Assembly (NCBI GenBank): GCA_943333505.2
Contig: CALQTN020000004.1
Span: 1-64,000 of the forward strand
Source: Asaia bogorensis
Lineage (GTDB): Bacteria; Pseudomonadota; Alphaproteobacteria; Acetobacterales; Acetobacteraceae
Direction: 5' to 3'
Length of the DNA: 64,000 nucleotides
The notes below the pieces were generated by a model. That model saw only the letters and a program-made list of their open reading frames with translations, was not told where the DNA came from and ran no database searches. Both the position numbers and the translations under genes were made by a program. Below are positions 8,768-15,680 of the stretch, in pieces (within the stretch, counting starts at the first letter, position 1; each line of letters begins with the position of its first letter).

Positions 8768-9397
8768 TCAAGACCCGGCCAGGAAGTTCGCGCTGGTCGA
8801 TGCCCGCGCCACCAGCGCCTGCACCGACGGGTCATACTGGGCATTGGCGGCGGTCAGGGTTTCCATTGGCATGAAGTATTCATGGGGGTGCGGGATTTGG
8901 CTCTCGACGAAGCCTTTGTACTGACGTGCCTTGAGGGCATAGAGCACGCGTATATCGCGCACTGGAAGTACCAGCGGGGTAACCGGCTCAGCGCGCAAGG
9001 CGCCCGTAAGCTGCCAGCGCGGCGTAGGATCGTTCGCGACCGGCGGCGCCAACAGCCACGGCACAGGGCATACAGCCAGCAGCGAGTTGGTGCTGGGCGC
9101 GAAACGCGACCGCTTGTCGAGCATGTTTGCGAAGCTGCTGCATGCCTCCACTGCGAAGATATCGACATATGGCTCCAGCGATGTGCCGCCAAAATGTAGC
9201 CACAACCCGTCCGGCAAAGTGCGCAAACGGTCGCTGCCTGGAAATTTCAGGAACGGATGCGATGATGCCGACATATCTCCTGGCCTGCCGCGCAGCCAGC
9301 GCCCCTTGCCGCCAGGGTCCTTTATCCCGGGCGGCCGCTGTGGCCATTGTTGCAATCGTTCGCGAACCAACCCGTCGAGCCGGGTAAGAGCAAGCAT
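8768..9397 (-). CDS. Hypothetical protein, about 209 aa
   Basis: No family was recognised. The ATG at 9397 is preferred because GGGGGG lies seven bases upstream; an ATG at 9412 in the same frame has no ribosome binding site. The protein has no signal peptide or membrane helix. The conserved-looking core LHFGGTSLEPYVDIFAVEA, followed by ACSSFANMLDKRSRFAPS and a Pro-rich LLAVCPVPWLLAPP, suggests a folded domain. The first 45 residues are basic (RLDGLVRERLQQWPQRPP). The gene lies immediately downstream of the AT-rich island at 9430-9660 and upstream of the acyl-CoA dehydrogenase gene. It may have been acquired with that island. Confidence 0.5.
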   Translation of the reverse strand: MLALTRLDGLVRERLQQWPQRPPGIKDPGGKGRWLRGRPGDMSASSHPFLKFPGSDRLRTLPDGLWLHFGGTSLEPYVDIFAVEACSSFANMLDKRSRFAPSTNSLLAVCPVPWLLAPPVANDPTPRWQLTGALRAEPVTPLVLPVRDIRVLYALKARQYKGFVESQIPHPHEYFMPMETLTAANAQYDPSVQALVARASTSANFLAGS

Positions 9398-9888
9398 TCG
9401 GAAACCCCCCATGATCTTGCCAGGATGAAATCGTATCCCAAAAGAATTTAACGATAAATTTGATCAATAAGAAAGGCCTTTCACATTGGAAATTCAAGAT
9501 TTTATCGAATTTTCTTTGTAAAAATTCGATGGTTTTAAGGCATATATATTATAATATATTCGTTATATATTCAAAAAAATATGGACATTACGCTGCGTAG
9601 GAAAAATTAATTCTAATTGTAAATTTTTGTGTATTAATAATAATTTAGCCGATGTTTTGACCGAGAATATCAACAGCCTGTGGATGAAGTTATTCACAGT
9701 CGGAAGACGCTCAGTTGTCGCCTGTGGCAAAAACAGCAGCGCCGCAAGGCTGCCAAGCGTTCGCCAAAGCGTAAATTCAGCATGAGCGCGCGGCACAGTG
9801 CCGCCTTACCGCCGCGCAACCGTCACTATCCGCAGATGTGCCGAATTACGTATTGACTTTAAAAGACTTCGTTAAAAAACGGCATGCA
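9398..9888. other. Gene-free region with strongly AT-rich island
   Basis: About 490 bases without a credible gene. From about 9430 to 9660 the DNA is very AT-rich (GC around a quarter by eye, against roughly two thirds elsewhere), with runs such as ATATATTATAATATATTCG. It ends at a pair of inverted DnaA-box-like 9-mers (9679-9698). The rest, 9700-9888, returns to ordinary composition. The leftward gene at 9397 would be transcribed away from it. No promoter was fixed. Confidence 0.75.
9679..9698. promoter_or_regulatory. Inverted pair of DnaA-box-like 9-mers
   Basis: TTATTCACA at 9690-9698 fits the relaxed DnaA-box consensus TTWTNCACA. TGTGGATGA at 9679-9687 is, on the other strand, TCATCCACA, one base from the strict box. 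Together they form an imperfect inverted repeat at the edge of the AT-rich island. Whether DnaA binds is untested; two boxes are few for an origin. Confidence 0.35.
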
Positions 9889-10143
9889 CTAACCCCGTCC
9901 ACCGACAAACGCATTGAAGGTGACCAGCGTCATCGTGTCCTTCACGCCGGGCAGCGACTGGATGCGCTCGGTCACGAACAGCCCGGTATCCTGGTCAGGG
10001 TTGAGGTAGAATTTCCCCAGTAGGTCGTATTGCCCGGAGGTAGAATGAAGTTCCGACAGCTCCTCAATGCTGTCGGCCGCCTCCTGCGCGACGCGGTAGA
10101 CGCGGCCCATCTCGCATTTGATGAAGACAAAGATCGGTCGCAT
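9889..10143 (-). CDS. Stand-alone Lrp/AsnC-type ligand-binding (RAM) domain protein
   Basis: An 84-residue protein made only of the effector domain of Lrp/AsnC regulators: MRPIFVFIKCEMGRVYRVA starts the first beta strand, LHSTSGQYDLLGKFYL is the central strand region and IQSLPGVKDTMTLVTF the last helix and strand. There is no helix-turn-helix, so it cannot bind DNA by itself. Members of this class bind amino acids and may form mixed oligomers with full-length regulators. AAAGGAG sits eight bases before the ATG. It is divergent from the thiamine-diphosphate enzyme gene with 104 bases between the starts, which suggests that the two share a control region. Confidence 0.85.
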   Translation of the reverse strand: MRPIFVFIKCEMGRVYRVAQEAADSIEELSELHSTSGQYDLLGKFYLNPDQDTGLFVTERIQSLPGVKDTMTLVTFNAFVGGRG

Positions 10144-10247
10144 TGCGGCACTCCTTTTGGGTTGGGGCAGTTTGCCACCGCCATCGTGGTTGCGCAAAGG
10201 AGCGCGGCGGCTATCCTGAGGCAATCAGCGACCGAGAGGCCCAGCCC

Positions 10248-11990
10248 ATGCCCGTCACCAAAAAAAACCAACCCGCTTTGCGTAGTGGCGGCCGCGTGCT
10301 GGCCGACGCACTGGTGGCGCAAGGCATCGACCATGTCTTCGCGGTCCCCGGCGAAAGCTATCTCGATGTGCTGGACGGGCTTTACGCCGACAGCAAACTG
10401 GTCAAGCTGGTGACCTGCCGGTTCGAGGCGGGGGCGGTCAACATGGCCGAAGCCTATGGCAAGCTTACCGGCCGGCCGGCCGCAGCCTTCGTCACCCGTG
10501 GTCCCGGTGCCTGCCATGGCGCGATCGGGGTGCACATCGCATTTCAGGACTCGACCCCGCTGCTGCTGTTCGTCGGTCAGATCCCGTTCGGCGAAACCGA
10601 TCGCGAGAGCTTCCAGGAAGTTGATTATCGCAAGATGTTCGCCCCGCTCGCCAAATGGGTGACCCAGATCGACGATGCCGCCCGCATTCCCGAATTGATC
10701 GCGCACGCCGTCGATGTCGCGACATCGGGCCGGCCCGGTCCGGTGGTGATTGCGCTGTCGGAAGAAATGCAGCGCCATATGGTCGCGGTCGCTGATATCG
10801 GCCGTGCCGATGTCGCGGTGGCCTTCCCAGACCCCGCAGCCATCGCCAAGATGATGGCGCTGCTCGCCAGGTCGGAAAAGCCCCTGGCGATCCTGGGCGG
10901 CACGCGCTGGACCGAGCCGGGCAGGGCGGCGATTGCAACTTTCCTCAAAGCCCACGACATTCCTGTTGCCGTCGGCTTTCGCCGTCAGGCACTCTACGAT
11001 GGCACGTCAGAAAATTTCGTCGGCGATATCGGCGTTGGCAGCGATCCGGCTTTGGTTGCCAAGGCGCGCGAAGCCGATCTCATCCTCGCCATCGGCACCC
11101 GACTCGGCGAACCGGTGAGCCAGGGCTACACCCTGTTCGACAAAACCCCCATCGTGCATATCTACCCCGATGCCGGTGAAATTGGCCGGGTGTTTCGCCC
11201 CACTCTCGGCATCGTCAGTGAACTTAATGCCTTCGCCGCCGGGGTGGTAAAACTCAAGCCCGCCCGCAAAGGCGCCAACGCCCAGCCCTGGTCGGCCTGG
11301 ACCCAGGAATTGCGCGCCCTGCGGCAAAAAGGCCGGGAGGTACCGGGATATGCCGGCAACCTTAACTTGGCTGATGCGATGCGGTCGCTGGAAACCCTGA
11401 TGGCGCCCGATGCGATCATCACCTGCGATGCGGGCAATTTTGCCACCTGGGCGCCGCGCTTCATCAACTTCGCCGATGGCCAGCGCTTCATCGGCCCGAC
11501 CAATGGGGCCATGGGCTATGCGGTGCCGGCGGCCGTCGGTGCCAAGATCGCCTTCCCGGACCGGCAGGTGATCGGCCTGGTCGGCGATGGTGGCTTCCTG
11601 ATGACCGGCCAGGAAATCGCCACCGCCTTTCACCATGGCGTCGCCCCGATCATTTTGGTGTTCAACAACCAGATGTTCGGTACCATCCGTATGTATCAGG
11701 AAGGCCGCTATCCCGGCCGGGTGTCGGGCACTGCGCTGACCAATCCCGATTTTGCCAAATTCATCGAGGCCTTTGGCGGTCATGGCGAGGTGGTCGAGCA
11801 TACCGCAGACTTTGCCGCAGCATTTGCGCGGGCCGTGGCGTCGGGCAAGCCTGCGGTGATCGAACTGCGAATGAACCCGGAGCAAATCACGACCCGCGCC
11901 ACCATCGCCGATCTTCGCGCCGCTGCCGGCGGTACCAAGAAGCCGGCCAAGCGGGTGGCGGCCGCGCGCAAGGTCAAAGGGCGGAAATGA
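10248..11990 (+). CDS. Thiamine-diphosphate-dependent enzyme (acetolactate-synthase-like)
   Basis: A 580-residue member of the acetolactate synthase/benzoylformate decarboxylase superfamily. The N-terminal PYR domain carries the catalytic glutamate in VPGES (Glu36). The middle FAD/DHS-like domain has AILGGTRW, and the C-terminal PP domain has the ThDP motif GDGGFLMTGQEIATA (from 446) ending in VFNN. It probably decarboxylates or ligates a 2-oxo acid. No small regulatory subunit is adjacent, so it is not an obvious housekeeping ilvB. I start at the ATG at 10248, preceded by GAGAGG; the frame is open further upstream but would run into the divergent promoter. The last 20 residues are Lys/Arg/Ala-rich, which is unusual for the family. 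Confidence 0.85.
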   Translation: MPVTKKNQPALRSGGRVLADALVAQGIDHVFAVPGESYLDVLDGLYADSKLVKLVTCRFEAGAVNMAEAYGKLTGRPAAAFVTRGPGACHGAIGVHIAFQDSTPLLLFVGQIPFGETDRESFQEVDYRKMFAPLAKWVTQIDDAARIPELIAHAVDVATSGRPGPVVIALSEEMQRHMVAVADIGRADVAVAFPDPAAIAKMMALLARSEKPLAILGGTRWTEPGRAAIATFLKAHDIPVAVGFRRQALYDGTSENFVGDIGVGSDPALVAKAREADLILAIGTRLGEPVSQGYTLFDKTPIVHIYPDAGEIGRVFRPTLGIVSELNAFAAGVVKLKPARKGANAQPWSAWTQELRALRQKGREVPGYAGNLNLADAMRSLETLMAPDAIITCDAGNFATWAPRFINFADGQRFIGPTNGAMGYAVPAAVGAKIAFPDRQVIGLVGDGGFLMTGQEIATAFHHGVAPIILVFNNQMFGTIRMYQEGRYPGRVSGTALTNPDFAKFIEAFGGHGEVVEHTADFAAAFARAVASGKPAVIELRMNPEQITTRATIADLRAAAGGTKKPAKRVAAARKVKGRK

Positions 11991-12296
11991 TAGGTCGACC
12001 TTCTGATTTCTTGCCGTATACCAACGTATAAAACGCAGAAAGTCCCGGCCCCCCTCCCTCCCAGCAAGGCGCCCGCCAAGATACGCTGCGCGCTCGATCG
12101 ATCTCCGATTGCGTGGCGGGAACGTCAGTTATCCATGCCGATCTGTCAGGAAACTTTACAGTAGCCATTTCAGGTGAGATTTAGGCGCTTGATTTATATT
12201 AGTAAAATTTTTGGCATTAAAATTGCTTCCTCTGTTCCAGCGTCGGAAAGTTTTCCGCCAAATCATTTGCGGAGCCTTGTTCGTCCGGAGGGTGCT
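11991..12296. other. Gene-free leader of the PEP-CTERM cluster
   Basis: About 300 bases with no gene. It contains the inverted repeat TATAC-CAAC-GTATA at 12017-12030, which could be an activator site, and a sigma-54-type promoter at 12211-12228. The stretch 12180-12230 is clearly more AT-rich than its surroundings. No terminator was seen for the gene ending at 11990. Confidence 0.6.
12211..12228 (+). promoter_or_regulatory. Sigma-54 (RpoN) type -24/-12 promoter
   Basis: The sequence TTGGCATTAAAATTGCTT has the invariant GG and GC dinucleotides separated by exactly ten bases and matches the TGGCA-N-TTGC core. It lies about 70 bases before the first PEP-CTERM start codon and points toward it. 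PEP-CTERM/exosortase systems are known to be associated with the sigma-54 activator PrsR and kinase PrsK, so the match is functionally sensible. Confidence 0.65.
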
Positions 12297-12467
12297 ATGC
12301 GCATTTTCAATGTCGCGATCGTTGCGACGATCGCTGTTCTCGTGCTGACTGACCAGGCTTGTGCCGGACAGGCGATCGAGGTGCCAGAACCTGCCTCGTT
12401 TGCGCTGTTGGCCATTGGTGCCGGCGGGGTAGTGCTGGCGAGGCTGCGTCGCAAAAACAAGAAATAG
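12297..12467 (+). CDS. Minimal PEP-CTERM protein 1 (56 aa)
   Basis: A 56-residue protein consisting of a signal peptide and a PEP-CTERM sorting signal. The first 23 residues end in an Ala-Cys-Ala signal-peptidase site (VLVLTDQACA). Five residues (GQAIE) follow, then VPEPASFALLAIGAGGVVLA, which combines the VPEP motif and a short membrane helix, then a basic tail (RLRRKNKK). Exosortases cut such proteins at the PEP motif, so almost nothing would remain as a mature chain. GGAGGG precedes the ATG. It is the first gene after the sigma-54-type promoter and is followed by two paralogues. No exosortase gene is in this window. Confidence 0.85.
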   Translation: MRIFNVAIVATIAVLVLTDQACAGQAIEVPEPASFALLAIGAGGVVLARLRRKNKK

Positions 12468-12478
12468 TCATGCCACCC

Positions 12479-12496
12479 GGCCTGGGGCCCAAGGCC
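12479..12496 (+). other. GC-rich hairpin between mini PEP-CTERM genes 1 and 2
   Basis: GGCCTGGGGCCCAAGGCC can fold into a stem with one mismatch. It has no T run after it, so it is unlikely to be a complete terminator. It could stabilise the upstream mRNA segment. Confidence 0.3.
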
Positions 12497-12543
12497 AGTC
12501 GACCGCAATAAGCTCGTTTCGGTTTTCAAAATAGGGAAGTACC

Positions 12544-12708
12544 ATGCGCCTTATTAATCTCATCACCAGCGCGGCTCTCGCCCTCGTCGCAACGACCGGA
12601 TTGGCGTTTGCCAATCAACCCATCAACGTTCCGGAACCAGCCTCGCTGGCGCTGCTCGCAATCGGCGCCGGCGGGGTAATCCTCGCGAAGCTGCGATCCA
12701 GAAAATAG
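12544..12708 (+). CDS. Minimal PEP-CTERM protein 2 (54 aa)
   Basis: Second of three tandem paralogues. The 54 residues have the same build: a 23-residue signal peptide ending GLAFA, a five-residue linker (NQPIN), VPEPASLALLAIGAGG as sorting motif and start of the helix, and a basic end (KLRSRK). GGGAAG sits just upstream of the ATG. It lies 76 bases after gene 1 and 41 before gene 3, with no promoter of its own that I can see, so it is probably read from the sigma-54-type promoter. It is missed by length cut-offs common in gene finding. Confidence 0.82.
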   Translation: MRLINLITSAALALVATTGLAFANQPINVPEPASLALLAIGAGGVILAKLRSRK

Positions 12709-12749
12709 GCACACCGCCGCTCATTTTGTGTCTGATACGGAGGTCTATG

Positions 12750-12914
12750 ATGCGTTTAGTCGATCTTGTCGCGAGCGCTGCCCTTGCCGTTGTTGCAATG
12801 ACAGGTGCCGCCTACGCTGATACGTCGCAGGCGGTGCCAGAACCCGCGTCGCTGGCGCTGCTCGCCATTGGCGCGGGCGGGGTGATCCTCGCGAAGCTCC
12901 GCCGGCGGAAATAA
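12750..12914 (+). CDS. Minimal PEP-CTERM protein 3 (54 aa)
   Basis: Third paralogue, 54 residues: a 23-residue signal peptide ending GAAYA, a linker DTSQA, then VPEPASLALLAIGAGG and the basic tail KLRRRK. Two adjacent ATG codons (12747 and 12750) follow GGAGG. I take the second because it gives the better spacing (six bases) and the same length as paralogue 2. The sorting-signal half is almost identical to paralogue 2, while the five linker residues differ completely, so selection seems to act on the targeting parts. The gene ends 25 bases before the convergent serine hydrolase gene. Confidence 0.82.
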   Translation: MRLVDLVASAALAVVAMTGAAYADTSQAVPEPASLALLAIGAGGVILAKLRRRK

Positions 12915-12938
12915 TCTGCCTGACGGTGGGTGGCGTTT

Positions 12939-14108
12939 TTAATCCACCGCCGCGTAGACCGCCCGTTCGAAATCCCACAGCACGCCCAACACTTTTGGAT
13001 CGGCAAATGGCAGGCTCTGGGTCAGCAGCACCCCGGCCACGCGACGCACTGGGTCGATCCAGTAATAGGTGTTCCCCAATCCCGCCCAGCATAATCCGCC
13101 CGGACTGCGGCCGGCGGCACTGCGCTCGGTATTGATCAGAAACCCCAGACCCCATTTCTGCACCATGCCGGGAAAGAAATCCGCATCCGCCGAACTCGAC
13201 GGTGCCCCGCTCCGCATCGTTTTGCCATTGACCGTGCCGATCTGATTGCGCCCCATCTCGGCCACTGTGTCCGGCCGCAAAATGGTGACCCCGTCGAGGC
13301 TGCCGCCGTTCAGCATCATCCGCAGAAACCGCATATAGTCGCGCCCGGTGCCATGCAGGCCGCCGCCGCCACGGGCGGGCGAGCCTGGCGCCCCGGTCAC
13401 GAAGTCGGTCGGGGTCAGGCTGCCCTCGGGCTGGCGCGCATGCATCCGCGCTTTGCGCGCGGCCTGGTCCGGTTCCATCACAAACGCACAATCGATCATC
13501 CCCAGCGGGCCGAGGATATGAGTGGCGAGGTAATCGGCGAGGTCCATGCCGCTTGCCGCCGCCACTGCCTGGCCGACCAGGTCGGTGGCAATCGAATAAT
13601 TCCATTGTGTACCTGGATCGAACAGCAATGGGATGCGGGCATGCTGTTCCGCGGTTTCGGGCACGCGCGGCAACCCGAGCGCCTTGAAGACCGGACTGAT
13701 CTCCTCATTCCAGATGTCGTAGCCGAAGCCGGCAGTATGGGTCAGCAACTGACGCAGGCTAATCGGCCCGTGCGCCGGGCGCAGCTTGGGGGTGCCGTTG
13801 GCTTCGGTCCCGATCATTACCTGCGGATTGGCCAGCCCCGGCAGGATTTCGGCAATCGGGCCGTCGAGGGATAATCTGCCCCGCTCGACCAACTGCATCG
13901 CGGCAACCGAGGTGATGATCTTGGTCATCGAGGCGAACCAGACAACGCTGTCCGGGTCCATCATCGCCGTGCTGGCCAGATCGCGGCGGCCGAAACCGGC
14001 TTCATACCGCGTGCCACCGGCATCGCCTGCCAGCGCCACTACCCCTGCAACCGCGCCACGCGCGACGGCGTCCTGCAACACCGCGTCTATCCGACTGAAT
14101 TTCGTCAT
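12939..14108 (-). CDS. Serine hydrolase of the class C beta-lactamase fold
   Basis: A 389-residue penicillin-binding-protein-like hydrolase (esterase or D-aminopeptidase group). The active-site SxxK motif is SMTK with Ser60 and Lys63. A second motif, WNYSIATDLVGQ, provides the Tyr-x-Ser/Asn element in the middle. The C-terminal part has GLCWAGLGNTYYWIDP, in the place of the third KTG-like motif. There is no signal peptide, so it probably acts in the cytoplasm on small esters, like EstB-type enzymes. It is transcribed leftward and converges on the mini PEP-CTERM genes. The substrate is unknown. Confidence 0.85.
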   Translation of the reverse strand: MTKFSRIDAVLQDAVARGAVAGVVALAGDAGGTRYEAGFGRRDLASTAMMDPDSVVWFASMTKIITSVAAMQLVERGRLSLDGPIAEILPGLANPQVMIGTEANGTPKLRPAHGPISLRQLLTHTAGFGYDIWNEEISPVFKALGLPRVPETAEQHARIPLLFDPGTQWNYSIATDLVGQAVAAASGMDLADYLATHILGPLGMIDCAFVMEPDQAARKARMHARQPEGSLTPTDFVTGAPGSPARGGGGLHGTGRDYMRFLRMMLNGGSLDGVTILRPDTVAEMGRNQIGTVNGKTMRSGAPSSSADADFFPGMVQKWGLGFLINTERSAAGRSPGGLCWAGLGNTYYWIDPVRRVAGVLLTQSLPFADPKVLGVLWDFERAVYAAVD

Positions 14109-14129
14109 GGCACCGGCCCCAATTTTGCG

Positions 14130-14738
14130 TCAGTCAACGGGCAGCAGCGGAAAATGGCAAGCGACGAAATGCCCGGCTCCTGCGGTGCGCCACGCCGGGA
14201 CTTCGGCGGCACAGCGATCCGCCGCGCGCGGGCATCTGGTGCGGAAGCGGCAGCTGCTTGGCGGGTCCATCGGCGACGGCATATCGCCCACCAGCAGGCG
14301 GGCCAGGACCTCACCGATTTGCGTGCCGATTTTCTTGACCGGATTGAGCGACGACATCGGGTCCTGGAACACCATGGCCATCTCGCGCCCACGCATGTCG
14401 CGCTCCGGCAGGGTCAGCAGATCCCGCCCTTCAAAATGCACCACCCAGCTATTGGCGACCGAGCCATCGCGGGCCAGGATGCCGGTGATGCTGCGCGACA
14501 GCACTGATTTGCCTGATCCCGACTCGCCGACAATGCCCATTGTCTGCCCGCGTTCGAGGCTGAACAACTTGGCGCGCGCCACCCGCATAAAGGCCGTGAT
14601 GGTCAACACGCCGAGCAGCACGATCAGGATGGTGGTGCTGGCGCCGGTATAGGCGATGACGGCAAACACCACCAGAATGCCGGGGAAGGCGACAATGGCG
14701 TCCATGGCCGAGGTGATCAGCGCTTCCGTCCGCAACAA
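14130..14738 (-). pseudogene. Collapsed peptide ABC transporter remnant (permease-ATPase fusion)
   Basis: One open frame joins pieces of three different genes. The first 53 or so residues ([20 protein letters not shown] and what follows) are the middle of a DppC-like permease. They run directly into a DppD-like ATPase start with Walker [10 protein letters not shown] and the Q-loop segment [14 protein letters not shown]. After QIGEVL the frame jumps to the C-terminal oligopeptide-ATPase tail ([20 protein letters not shown] ... GHFVACHFP). The LSGG signature, Walker B and H-loop are missing, so the product cannot be a working ATPase. The remnant looks like two in-frame deletions in a dppC-dppD-dppF array. 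It begins with TTG or further upstream, and a full peptide transporter lies at 22717-28129. Confidence 0.8.
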
Positions 14739-14763
14739 GGCGATGCGGCGCGGTGATCTGCGA

Positions 14764-15180
14764 TCAGGGCTCGAAGCTTGAGCGCAGCTGCGCTGCCCAG
14801 CGTCCGTCGATCAGCGCCATCACCCAAAGCGCGCGAAACCGCAGATAGGGCTGGTCGTCGGCGTTGAACCGGGTCCATTGCACGTCAAGATGCACCTTGT
14901 CGGCGGACGCCGCGAGCGGGCGGGAAAAATTGCACACGCTGCGATGCCAAAGCGGTCCGATACGAACCTTGGCACTGCTGAGGTAGTCGGCCGCATCGCG
15001 CCACACCGTCACCGCGCCGCCTTTCAGACGATAATGCGGGTAGTGCATGGTTTTCGAAATGGCGACCTCATCGAAGGCGTTGAACGCGGTGATGAAGTGC
15101 TGGAACGCGGCAACGGCTGCGGCGGCGGCCTCGGGGTATTCATCGACGGTGTAGGCGGTGGTCAGGGCGGTATCGGACAT
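14764..15180 (-). CDS. NTF2-like / SnoaL-like protein
   Basis: A 138-residue single-domain protein with the cone-shaped NTF2-like pattern: an N-terminal helix ([20 protein letters not shown]), then [18 protein letters not shown], and a C-terminal sheet with [10 protein letters not shown] and [16 protein letters not shown]. Members include isomerases, dehydratases and non-catalytic binding proteins, so no reaction is proposed. It is intracellular. AGGA in the leader lies right at the boundary of the 107-bp repeat element (15190-15296), which therefore forms part of its ribosome binding site. The ABC pseudogene lies directly downstream. Confidence 0.7.
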   Translation of the reverse strand: MSDTALTTAYTVDEYPEAAAAAVAAFQHFITAFNAFDEVAISKTMHYPHYRLKGGAVTVWRDAADYLSSAKVRIGPLWHRSVCNFSRPLAASADKVHLDVQWTRFNADDQPYLRFRALWVMALIDGRWAAQLRSSFEP

Positions 15181-15189
15181 CGTGATTTC

Positions 15190-15296
15190 CTAGATCATCA
15201 TCGTTCAATCGGCTTCGATTGGACGGATAAATATTATTTTAAAATCAAATCTCTAGATCGCGTCTTATGAACCAACTGCAACGGATCACGCGCTAG
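15190..15296. repeat. CTAG-ended 107-bp repeat, copy A
   Basis: Begins and ends with CTAG. It shares GTTCAATCGGCTTCGATTGG and the CGGATAAA segment with copy B (57449-57556), and on the other strand with copy C (33333-33440). The terminal CTAG gives the TAG stop of the leftward lipoprotein gene. The right arm of its second hairpin is eroded (TATTATT instead of GATGATC). Confidence 0.85.
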
Positions 15297-15658
15297 CTGC
15301 ACGCGTTGCCGCGGAACGAATATCCGAACACCTTGCCGGCAACGATCTCAAACGTCGTCTCGCAACTGCGCTCGATCGCCTGGGGTGGCAGGCCGGGCCC
15401 ATAGCCGAAGCCATAGCGATAGGGGCTGAACGGCGTGTAGCCTGGCACGAAATCGACCCGGCGTTCGATATAGGCGAGGAAGCGCCGGCCATCGCTTTCG
15501 AACTGACGGCTCGGCACCCCGAACGCGCGCACCAGATCGGCCTCGGCTTGGCCGATGAAACTCCCCAATTGGGCTTCGCGCTCGGCACGCAGATCGGCAA
15601 GGCTTACACACGCCGCAAGCAGCGGCAGTGCCATCAGCAGGATCCAGAAACGACGCAT
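15293..15658 (-). CDS. Small outer-membrane-type lipoprotein
   Basis: A 121-residue predicted lipoprotein. The N-terminus MRRFWILLMALPLLAACVS has a lipobox LAAC with Cys17, so the mature protein should be lipid-anchored, probably in the outer membrane. The body has QAEADLVRAFGVPSRQFESD followed by a region rich in Tyr, Gly and Pro (FSPYRYGFGYGPGLPP), and ends with a conserved-looking FEIVAGKVFGYSFRGNAC. The start at 15658 is preferred because GGAG lies six bases upstream. Its stop codon comes from repeat copy A. It follows epmA after 22 bases, probably in the same operon. The function is unknown. Confidence 0.75.
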   Translation of the reverse strand: MRRFWILLMALPLLAACVSLADLRAEREAQLGSFIGQAEADLVRAFGVPSRQFESDGRRFLAYIERRVDFVPGYTPFSPYRYGFGYGPGLPPQAIERSCETTFEIVAGKVFGYSFRGNACS

Positions 15659-15680
15659 CTTGCTCTCCATCGTGGCGGCA

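Noticed and set aside
9398-9888. Chromosomal replication origin
   Set aside because: AT-rich DNA and two DnaA-like boxes are suggestive, but no dnaA, dnaN, hemE, parAB, gidAB or other origin-linked gene is near, so it is reported only as a candidate site.
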